From positions 1-11,539 of the forward strand of contig CALFJF010000046.1 of assembly GCA_937877535.1 (NCBI GenBank): a stretch of DNA of 11,539 nt, in the 5' to 3' direction. This document shows, piece by piece, positions 6,139 through 11,539 of the stretch (within the stretch, counting starts at the first letter, position 1; each line of letters opens with the position of its first letter). The DNA is from an uncultured Treponema sp. Lineage in GTDB: Bacteria > Spirochaetota > Spirochaetia > Treponematales > Treponemataceae. The position numbers were made by a program, and so were the translations under genes. The notes below the pieces were generated by a model that saw nothing but the letters and a program-made list of their open reading frames with translations, did no database searches and was not told the DNA's origin.

Positions 6139-7163
6139 CAGTTTTTTGAAAAAGCGATTTCGTTCATTTCGCGGATTTTTGCTTTCCACAAATCCACGAG
6201 TTCCAAAGGTTCAATCGGCACAGCATCGCTTCCCCACCCCAAAATCCACGTTAAAATCGGGCCTGGTGCACTTTTTTCAGAGGAAAATTGCGTGGTCGTA
6301 AAAGAAATCGTTGTCCACTCAGATTCTTCCAAAATGCTTTGAGATTCGCCCCAAACGCGAATTTTTGCGTATTTGGCCGCATAGCCGCGAAGTCGGATTT
6401 TTACCCGCGTTTTTTCTTGCGCCTTGAACGTTCCAAATTGACCAGACGTTTCCGCTCTAAAATCAAAATCGACGGGAAGCACAAACTCGTTTGCTTTTCC
6501 GCTTCGGAGTCGAACATTCGTCATTTCGCTCAACGTGAACAATTTTCTCGTTTTGCTTCCGTACTCAAAACTCCACAGATTCCAATTTCCATGACTAAAA
6601 ATGAGTTGATACGGCGCGACCGTCCGTTCATTGTTTTTGTACAAAAATTGGAGAATTTTGTTGCCCTGTATGGAATCGCGGACGGTTTGCCACGTTTCGT
6701 TAGGAATTGACACGCACGGAAACCCCAGAAAAATAATTCTTGCCGCGTTATCGATTCTAAATCGAATTTCGCCGTTCGGTTCAACAACGGGTGCTTCCGT
6801 TCCGAGTTCAGAAAAAACTTCCTTTGCCTCGTCGTAAATTGGATTTCCGCGAACGCTCTCAAGAAGTCGAAGCATAAGTTGCGCCGATTTTATTTTTGCC
6901 CCCGAACTGAACATCGCGGGAACTCGAAAAGTCGGCTCGGTGTAAATATAACCGCATTTTTTTCTTCCACAAGAATCAACGTAATCTTGCTTATCGAGTG
7001 GTGCGTGGAATTTTCTTTCGAGTTCATTCAAATCTCGCCAAACCGTAGTACGATTCACGTGTCCGCAAATACTCGAAATAGCGCGTACAATCTCGCTTTG
7101 CGTTGGACGCGAACCCGAAGAAATCATTTTGTCGATAAAAAGAATGCGCTCGTATTTATCCAT
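6138..7163 (-). CDS. WYL-domain transcriptional regulator
   Basis: A 341-residue cytoplasmic DNA-binding protein of the YafY/PafBC-like class. The N-terminus holds a winged helix-turn-helix (about 18-50: PTQSEIVRAISSICGHVNRTTVWRDLNEL). A linker region at 80-140 follows, then a WYL-type ligand domain (about 155-225) whose core PYQLIFSHGNWNLWSFEY (184-201) carries WNL in place of WYL. The C-terminal region (about 250-335) looks like the WCX extension. WYL proteins sense small ligands or nucleic acid; the ligand here is unknown. The start at 7163 is chosen because MDKYERILFI matches the family N-terminus and a GGAG-containing stretch lies about 11 bases upstream. An ATG at 7199 in the same frame lacks a ribosome site. 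It is followed by the flavodiiron gene and is divergent from the polysaccharide operon, so either could be its target. Confidence 0.85.
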   Translation of the reverse strand: MDKYERILFIDKMISSGSRPTQSEIVRAISSICGHVNRTTVWRDLNELERKFHAPLDKQDYVDSCGRKKCGYIYTEPTFRVPAMFSSGAKIKSAQLMLRLLESVRGNPIYDEAKEVFSELGTEAPVVEPNGEIRFRIDNAARIIFLGFPCVSIPNETWQTVRDSIQGNKILQFLYKNNERTVAPYQLIFSHGNWNLWSFEYGSKTRKLFTLSEMTNVRLRSGKANEFVLPVDFDFRAETSGQFGTFKAQEKTRVKIRLRGYAAKYAKIRVWGESQSILEESEWTTISFTTTQFSSEKSAPGPILTWILGWGSDAVPIEPLELVDLWKAKIREMNEIAFSKN

Positions 7164-7190
7164 AAATTTTCCGTCTCCGCGAAAATCGTA

Positions 7191-7215
7191 CAAAAACAAG
7201 GCTTCAAAAACAAGG
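7191..7215. promoter_or_regulatory. Direct repeat in the divergent promoter region
   Basis: CAAAAACAAGG occurs twice (7191-7201 and 7205-7215), with 14 bases between starts, just upstream of the -35 of the polysaccharide operon and just before the regulator's start codon. The placement suits an operator for the WYL regulator or another factor, but the repeat is A-rich and could be chance. Confidence 0.35.
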
Positions 7216-7223
7216 TTATTTTA

Positions 7224-7252
7224 TTGAAAAATGTCGATTTTTGCGATATAAT
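7224..7252 (+). promoter_or_regulatory. Near-consensus promoter of the polysaccharide operon
   Basis: TTGAAA (7224-7229), 17 bases, then a perfect TATAAT (7247-7252). Transcription would start about 7258-7260, directly at the edge of the 9-bp repeat array. The leader of about 97 bases is then mostly repeat. Confidence 0.8.
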
Positions 7253-7260
7253 GAAAAGAA

Positions 7261-7323
7261 CCGCAACGCCCGCAACGCCCGCAACGCCCGCAACGCCCGC
7301 AACGCCCGCAACGCCCGCAACGC
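7261..7323 (+). repeat. Seven perfect tandem copies of a 9-bp unit
   Basis: CCGCAACGC is repeated seven times without a mismatch (63 bases, seven of nine positions G or C) in otherwise AT-rich sequence. It lies between the promoter and the ribosome site of the wecA-like gene, in the untranslated leader. The in-frame ATG at 7251, which would yield an Ala-Thr-Pro repeat peptide, overlaps the -10 box and so should not be in the mRNA. The unit length is a multiple of three, so copy changes would not shift frame but would change leader length and structure. Confidence 0.95.
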
Positions 7324-7355
7324 GGAAATTCTGTCATTTTTTGGAGAATTCCCTG

Positions 7356-8414
7356 ATGCGATTTGCAGTTTTAGCGACATTTTTGGTTTCTTTTGCGCTT
7401 TGTCCGCTTATAATTCTTATTTGCAAAAAATGCAACTGGTATGACGAAGTTGACCCGCGGAAAATTCATCAAGGAAAAGTGTCGCGCTTGGGCGGAATTG
7501 CGGTTGTGCTTTCATTTCTTTTGTTTTCGATTCCGTTTTGCGTTCAAAAGAACCTCTTTGACTTAAAAACCGCGCTTCCCATTTCGCTTGGATTTGCCAT
7601 CGTTTTTTTTACGGGAGTCGCCGACGACTTTTTGAACTTAAAAGCAAGAATGAAATTCTTAATTCAAACTATTGTAGCAACGTGTGTTATTATAAGTCCG
7701 TATTATTTTGACAGCATATTTGGATTTTCTTTGCCGTTTGCGCCCATTACTGGACGAATCATCACGTTTTTTTGGGTAATTCTCGTTGTAAACGCATATA
7801 ATCTCATAGACGGAATGGATTGGCTATGCGGCGGTTTGTCAATTTTAGGACTAATCGCATACGGCACTATTTTTGCGCTCAAAGGATTTTCTGAAAACAC
7901 GCTCGTTTTTTTGCTTTGCGGCGCAATCGCGGGGTTTATGGTCTGGAATCGTCCAAAAGCAAAGATTTTTCTTGGCGACGGCGGCAGCCTTTCGATTGGA
8001 TACGCGCTCGCGATTTTTCCGCTCATGTGTCGCACCGAAGAAACGATTTCGTTTAATCGCCCGCTTCTCGCGTTGCTCATTTCCTCAATTCCCATAATCG
8101 ACGTTTTTGCCGCCATAATCCGCCGAAAACGAGAGCATCGTTCGTTTTTTTCGCCAGACAGACGGCACATTCACCACAAACTCATCAATATCGGATTTTC
8201 GGAATTTGTGATAAAACTGTTGCTCTTTACGATTCAGACTTTGATTTCCGTGGTATCGATTATGACCGCGTTTGTGGGAAGAAAAACGGGAACTGCGCTG
8301 CTTCTTTCTGCGTTTTCGTTCACGATTGTGTTTTTTGTGTCAATTCACTACATAAACATTGCCGTAACGAGAAGAATGGGCGGTTATCTTGCCGACCATC
8401 CAATGTCAGAATAA
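7356..8414 (+). CDS. Polyprenyl-phosphate sugar-1-phosphate transferase (WecA/TagO type)
   Basis: A 352-residue integral membrane enzyme with about ten or eleven hydrophobic segments. It transfers a sugar 1-phosphate (typically GlcNAc-1-P or a related N-acetyl sugar) from a UDP-sugar to undecaprenyl phosphate, starting a surface glycan. Family motifs are in order: DPRKIHQGKVSRLGGIAV (33-50), the metal-binding pair DD (90-91), NAYNLIDGMD (146-155), KIFLGDGGS (203-211), and the cytoplasmic RRHIHHKL (269-276). The HIHH motif points to the WecA/TagO branch rather than MraY. The third motif reads GMDWLCGG where the family usually has GLDGLAGG. The start at 7356 is set by GGAG (7343-7346) nine bases upstream and by the usual N-terminal hydrophobic segment; the frame stays open far upstream, but that part is antisense to the regulator. 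It is first in the operon, 22 bases before manC. Confidence 0.9.
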   Translation: MRFAVLATFLVSFALCPLIILICKKCNWYDEVDPRKIHQGKVSRLGGIAVVLSFLLFSIPFCVQKNLFDLKTALPISLGFAIVFFTGVADDFLNLKARMKFLIQTIVATCVIISPYYFDSIFGFSLPFAPITGRIITFFWVILVVNAYNLIDGMDWLCGGLSILGLIAYGTIFALKGFSENTLVFLLCGAIAGFMVWNRPKAKIFLGDGGSLSIGYALAIFPLMCRTEETISFNRPLLALLISSIPIIDVFAAIIRRKREHRSFFSPDRRHIHHKLINIGFSEFVIKLLLFTIQTLISVVSIMTAFVGRKTGTALLLSAFSFTIVFFVSIHYINIAVTRRMGGYLADHPMSE

Positions 8415-8436
8415 TGGAGATAAAAGGGAGTTTTTT

Positions 8437-9873
8437 ATGGAACATAATACACAGATTTTTCCTGTCATTCTTTCAGGCGGAAGCGGAACAAGGCTTTGGC
8501 CGCTTTCGCGTGCGTCATTTCCAAAGCAATTTTTGCGCCTCATTTCTGAACACACGATGATTCAAGACACGATTTTGCGGCTTTCTGGACTTCCGATTTC
8601 AAATCCAATCGTTGTTTGTAACGAGCAGCACCGATTTGTGGTTGCTGAGCAACTTTCTCAAATCGGATTCAAAAAGCCCACGATTATTCTTGAACCGCTT
8701 GCAAAAAATACCGCGCCCGCAATCACGGCGGCGGCGTTGCAAGCAAAAAAAATCTCCGAGGACGCAATTCTCGTCATTCTTCCCGCAGACCACGACATTC
8801 AAAACGTGCAATCGTTCAAAAACGCGCTTGAAAAAGCGGTCGAAGAAGCAAAAAACGGAAGCCTTGTAACGTTTGGCGTAAAGCCCACTTTTGCGGCAAC
8901 GGGCTACGGCTATATTCAAACCGACGGAAAACACGGCGTGAGTTCTATTCAGCAATTTGTGGAAAAACCAAACGAAGAAAACGCACAAAAATACCTTGAA
9001 CGTTTTGAAAAAAACGGCGACTTTTTTTGGAACAGCGGAATGTTTGTTTTTAGAGCAACAGCGTTTTTAGCCGAATTGAACTCGCTTTGCCCAGAAATTT
9101 TTTCTTCCGTGGAAGAAGCAACGGAGCGAGCCATAACCGATTTAGATTTTGTGCGGCTTGACCGCGATTCATTTTCAAAAAGCCCTTCAATTTCAATCGA
9201 TTATGCGGTCATGGAAAAAACAAAAATCGGAAAAGTCGTTCCGCTGGACGCATCTTGGAGCGACGTTGGCTCTTGGGGCGGCGTTTGGTCGGTTGGAAAA
9301 AAAGACGAACGCGGCAACGTTGTTCGCGGAAACTCGATTTTGAACGACGTTTCAGATTCGCTGATTTTTTCGAGAAATGACGCAAATCGAACGGTTACAG
9401 CAGTTGGATTAAAAAACATCGTAATCGTTGACACAAAAGACGCGCTCCTTGTTGCAGAAAAATCAAAAGCGGAAGACGTAAAATCCATCGTGGATTCTTT
9501 GAAACGAGATGGAAAAACGTGCGCTTCGGAAAATACCGTGGGCTACCGACCGTGGGGGCAATACGAAACGATTGAACTCGGAAATCGATACCGCGTAAAA
9601 CACATTACGGTAAAACCTGGGCAAAAATTGTCCACGCAAATGCACTATCATCGCGCGGAACATTGGATAATTGTTTCGGGAACGGCAAAAGTCAAAAATG
9701 GCGAGCGCGAGTTCATTCTTTCAGAAAATCAAAGCACGTTTATTCCGCTGGGAACGATTCATTCGATAGAAAATCCAGGAAAACTCCCGCTGGAGTTCAT
9801 TGAAGTGCAATCTGGCGCGTATCTGGAAGAAGACGACATCATTCGATTTGAGGACAAATACGGTCGGTCGTGA
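8437..9873 (+). CDS. manC: Mannose-1-phosphate guanylyltransferase / mannose-6-phosphate isomerase
   Basis: A 478-residue cytoplasmic bifunctional enzyme of the ManC/AlgA/CpsB type that makes GDP-mannose from mannose 1-phosphate and probably interconverts fructose 6-phosphate and mannose 6-phosphate. The N-terminal nucleotidyltransferase has the GTP loop GGSGTRLWPLSR (14-25) and FVEKP (174-178). The C-terminal type II isomerase cupin (about 365-478) begins at YRPWGQYE and carries the metal site QMHYHRAEHW (401-410). The length is normal for the bifunctional form. The ribosome site AAAGGGAG (8423-8430) lies six bases before the ATG at 8437; an upstream in-frame ATG at 8389 lies inside wecA and has no such site. 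It is second in the operon with the wecA-like gene and is followed by a terminator. GDP-mannose would feed mannose-, fucose- or rhamnose-type sugars of the glycan. Confidence 0.95.
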   Translation: MEHNTQIFPVILSGGSGTRLWPLSRASFPKQFLRLISEHTMIQDTILRLSGLPISNPIVVCNEQHRFVVAEQLSQIGFKKPTIILEPLAKNTAPAITAAALQAKKISEDAILVILPADHDIQNVQSFKNALEKAVEEAKNGSLVTFGVKPTFAATGYGYIQTDGKHGVSSIQQFVEKPNEENAQKYLERFEKNGDFFWNSGMFVFRATAFLAELNSLCPEIFSSVEEATERAITDLDFVRLDRDSFSKSPSISIDYAVMEKTKIGKVVPLDASWSDVGSWGGVWSVGKKDERGNVVRGNSILNDVSDSLIFSRNDANRTVTAVGLKNIVIVDTKDALLVAEKSKAEDVKSIVDSLKRDGKTCASENTVGYRPWGQYETIELGNRYRVKHITVKPGQKLSTQMHYHRAEHWIIVSGTAKVKNGEREFILSENQSTFIPLGTIHSIENPGKLPLEFIEVQSGAYLEEDDIIRFEDKYGRS

Positions 9874-9906
9874 TTTTGAAAAAACAAAATCAAAAAAGCG
9901 AATTCT

Positions 9907-9950
9907 AAAAGCGAGGATTTGGAAAAGGCAAAATCCCCGCTTTTCTTTTT
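9907..9950 (+). terminator. Rho-independent terminator after manC
   Basis: AAAAGCGAGGATTT (9907-9920) pairs with AAATCCCCGCTTTT (9931-9944) with one mismatch around a 10-base loop, followed by a T-rich tail. It separates galE from the wecA-manC operon. Confidence 0.85.
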
Positions 9951-9963
9951 GAAAAAAATCTAC

Positions 9964-9969
9964 TACAAT
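9964..9969 (+). promoter_or_regulatory. Possible -10 for galE
   Basis: TACAAT lies 57 bases before the galE start and after the manC terminator. A good -35 is not found: TTGAAA at 9949-9954 is only nine bases away. galE must have a promoter somewhere here if the terminator is efficient. Confidence 0.25.
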
Positions 9970-10026
9970 TTTACGCAATCGGTTGCGCAAAAAAAGCGCG
10001 GAAAATCTTGTTTTGGAGAAATGCAA

Positions 10027-11001
10027 ATGAAAGTTTTGGTGATAGGCGGGGCCGGGTACATCGGCTCGCACGTTGTGAAGGAGCTGATGAGGAAGGGGCA
10101 TTCGGTCGCGGTGTTCGACAACCTCTCGTCGGGGCTTCGGCAGAATCTCTTTTCGGAGAACGAGTTCATCTACGGGAACATTCTGATTCAGCAGGACTTG
10201 GACGCGGCGTTCGCGCGCGGCTTCGACGCGTTCGTCCACCTTGCGGCGTTCAAGGCGGCGGGCGAGAGCATGGTGGAGCCCGAGAAGTATTCCGTGAACA
10301 ACCTCACGGGGACGATAAACATAATGAACGCGGCGGTCAGGCACGGCTGCCTCAAGATGGTGTTCTCGTCGAGCGCGGCGGTGTTCGGGGAGCCTGAGTA
10401 CCTGCCGATTGACGAGAAGCACCCCAAGAATCCCGAGAACTACTACGGCTTCACCAAGCTCAAGATTGAGGAAATCATGGCGTGGTACGACAGGCTCCGC
10501 TCGCTCAAGTTCGCCGCGCTGCGATACTTCAACGCGGCCGGCTACGACGTGGAGGGGTTTCCCTGCGGCCTTGAGCAGAAGCCCGCGAACCTCCTCCCGG
10601 TCATCATGGAGACGGCGATGGGGATGCGGGAGAAGATGAAGGTGTTCGGAACTGACTACGACACCCGCGACGGAACGTGCATACGCGACTACGTTCACGT
10701 CACCGACCTTGCCGTGGCGCACGTCCTCGCGCTCGACTACATCTCCAAAAGCGGCGAGAGCCTTGTGGTGAACCTCGGTAGCGAGAAGGGCGTTACGGTC
10801 AAGGAGATGCTCGAGACCGCCCGAAAAATCACGGGCAGGGAAATCAGGGCGGACTACGCGGAGCGGCGCGCGGGCGACCCCGCCGCACTGGTCGCGACCT
10901 CTGCGTATGCCCGCGAGAAGCTCGGCTGGGTTCCAAAGCACTCCGACGTTGACACGCTCCTCAAGTCCACCTGGGAGGCGTACAGGAAGAACGCAAAATA
11001 A
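10027..11001 (+). CDS. galE: UDP-glucose 4-epimerase
   Basis: A 324-residue cytoplasmic short-chain dehydrogenase/reductase-type epimerase that interconverts UDP-glucose and UDP-galactose, and possibly the N-acetyl forms. The NAD-binding loop GGAGYIGS is at 7-14, with D31 closing the second strand (VAVFDNLSSG). SSSAAVFG (114-121) gives the catalytic Ser/Thr region, YGFTK (140-144) the catalytic Tyr140 and Lys144, and the substrate domain includes YFNAAG (167-172) and RDYVHVTDLA (220-229). The length is normal. I chose the ATG at 10027 because the protein then starts MKVLVIGG as in the family and GGAG (10015-10018) is eight bases upstream; the ATG at 10021 is too close to that site. GC content is far above its neighbours (60-73% in sampled lines against 37% in a manC line), with G/C-ending codons throughout, so it may be acquired or under different selection. 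Confidence 0.95.
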   Translation: MKVLVIGGAGYIGSHVVKELMRKGHSVAVFDNLSSGLRQNLFSENEFIYGNILIQQDLDAAFARGFDAFVHLAAFKAAGESMVEPEKYSVNNLTGTINIMNAAVRHGCLKMVFSSSAAVFGEPEYLPIDEKHPKNPENYYGFTKLKIEEIMAWYDRLRSLKFAALRYFNAAGYDVEGFPCGLEQKPANLLPVIMETAMGMREKMKVFGTDYDTRDGTCIRDYVHVTDLAVAHVLALDYISKSGESLVVNLGSEKGVTVKEMLETARKITGREIRADYAERRAGDPAALVATSAYAREKLGWVPKHSDVDTLLKSTWEAYRKNAK

Positions 11002-11006
11002 GAAAA

Positions 11007-11099
11007 TATGTCATTCTGAGGGCAAAGCGACAAAAAAATCTCCGTTTCCGATAATTCGATAAAAAAAATGAGATTTTTCGCTCCACTCAGAATGACATA
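11007..11099. repeat. Inverted-repeat element between convergent genes
   Basis: A perfect 14-base inverted repeat, TATGTCATTCTGAG (11007-11020) and CTCAGAATGACATA (11086-11099), encloses a second imperfect pairing of GCGACAAAAAAATCTC with GAGATTTTTCGCTC. The whole could fold into one hairpin of about 90 bases. It fills the gap between galE and the convergent minus-strand gene. The arm resembles a TGTCATTCTGAG-type intergenic repeat that I recall from many bacterial genomes. No T-run follows on either side, so it is not a standard terminator, although it may act as one. Confidence 0.8.
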
Positions 11100-11114
11100 C
11101 AACAAACCTTCCGT

Positions 11115-11539
11115 TTAATAATCAAAATTAACGCCCGTAGAAAAAGAAGTCTCGGCGGAGAACGAGCCAAGATATTTTGTTGTAACAATGTGGTCGTACA
11201 CGTCTGTCAATCTAAAATAATGCGCCCCAGAAAGCAAATGAGTTCCGCTTGGAATCATGTACCAATTATTTTTGTTTCCGTCCAGTTTTTGGATTTCTGA
11301 AAAATCCGTGCCATTTTGCGAAAATTCGACTTTTTTGAGCGGATAGCGCATATTATAAAATCGAAACGAAAGCCAATATTCGTTTGAACCGCCTTTTATT
11401 TGCAAAGAAATTTTCTTGCTCGTCGGATACGGAATCGTCTTAAAAGTCATTTGAAGTTCGCCAACGGATTCTGGCGCAAGAAAAGTAAATGCAGATTTTT
11501 CAAGGTCAAAAAAATAATTTGAGTTGCTTGTATGCTTTG
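11115..11539 (-). CDS. Probable expansin-like protein, C-terminal part (gene runs off the window)
   Basis: 140 residues of a protein whose frame is open to the window edge, so the N-terminus (signal and expansin domain 1) is not seen. The visible part resembles the C-terminal CBM63-type domain of bacterial expansins (EXLX1-like). A block IKGGSNEYWLSFRFYNMRYPLKKVEF is followed by NGTDFSEI and, near the end, FRLTDVYDHIVTT, which line up in order with the family's GSNPYWLAVQVxNxRYPI, NGxW and FxVRxTDxxG patterns. Expansins loosen cellulose without hydrolysis and are secreted. Assignment rests on remembered family patterns, not on an alignment. An ATG at 11450 lies inside this domain and is unlikely to be the start. 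Codon use is AT-rich, unlike galE. Confidence 0.6.
   Translation of the reverse strand, partial: KHTSNSNYFFDLEKSAFTFLAPESVGELQMTFKTIPYPTSKKISLQIKGGSNEYWLSFRFYNMRYPLKKVEFSQNGTDFSEIQKLDGNKNNWYMIPSGTHLLSGAHYFRLTDVYDHIVTTKYLGSFSAETSFSTGVNFDY

Noticed and set aside
7261..7323. CRISPR array
   Set aside because: The unit is 9 bases with no spacers, so it is a simple tandem repeat.
6879..7355. N-terminal extension of the wecA-like frame, including an Ala-Thr-Pro repeat peptide
   Set aside because: Most of it is antisense to the WYL regulator. The only ATG near the repeat (7251) overlaps the -10 box, and GGAG at 7343-7346 marks the ATG at 7356.
9721..10941. A 406-residue open frame on the minus strand opposite galE
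   Set aside because: It is the antisense shadow of a GC-rich gene. It is rich in Arg, Val and His with no family motif, while the plus strand is unmistakably GalE.
10854..11105. An 83-residue minus-strand frame reading through the inverted repeat
   Set aside because: Its start lies in the repeat element and the rest is antisense to galE. Peptides like this are common false predictions from this repeat type.

Overview
The window looks like a chromosomal segment of an anaerobic spirochaete, most likely a gut or rumen Treponema. This is inference from four things: a moderately AT-rich base composition, spirochaete-style lipoprotein and secreted proteins, a flavodiiron O2/NO reductase, and a possible expansin suggesting life among plant fibre. 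Nothing in the sequence fixes the species. There are no rRNA, tRNA or CRISPR features, and no transposase or phage genes.

Layout, left to right. (1) 5-538 (+): an unrecognised protein that may be cut by the window edge. (2) 577-2259 (-): murE, a cell-wall ligase carrying an unusual GC-rich in-frame insertion. (3) 2260-4904: two secreted-protein genes, a lipoprotein (+, 2565-3512) and a Cthe_2159-like beta-helix protein (-, 3692-4567). They lie among several 25-bp palindromic repeats, two pairs of which form REPIN-like inverted doublets. (4) 4905-7163 (-): a WYL-type transcriptional regulator followed by a flavodiiron protein, probably an oxygen/nitric-oxide defence pair. (5) 7224-9950 (+): a surface-polysaccharide operon. 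It has a near-consensus promoter, a leader holding seven perfect copies of a 9-bp repeat, a WecA/TagO-type polyprenyl-phosphate sugar transferase, manC (GDP-mannose synthesis) and a terminator. (6) 10027-11001 (+): galE, with strikingly higher GC and different codon use from its neighbours. (7) 11007-11099: an inverted-repeat element. (8) 11115-11539 (-): the C-terminal part of a probable expansin-like protein, cut by the window edge.

How the genes fit together: wecA-like, manC and galE supply the lipid-linked first sugar and activated sugars (GDP-mannose, UDP-galactose or UDP-GalNAc) for a surface glycan. murE builds the peptidoglycan stem peptide. The lipoprotein, the beta-helix protein and the expansin-like protein are exported and plausibly contact carbohydrate outside the cell. 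The WYL/flavodiiron pair is probably stress defence.

No clearly new multi-gene system was found. The most unusual signals are the 9-bp repeat array between promoter and ribosome site of the polysaccharide operon, the GC-rich insertion inside murE, the REPIN-like palindromes with covarying arms, the foreign-looking galE, and the probable expansin.
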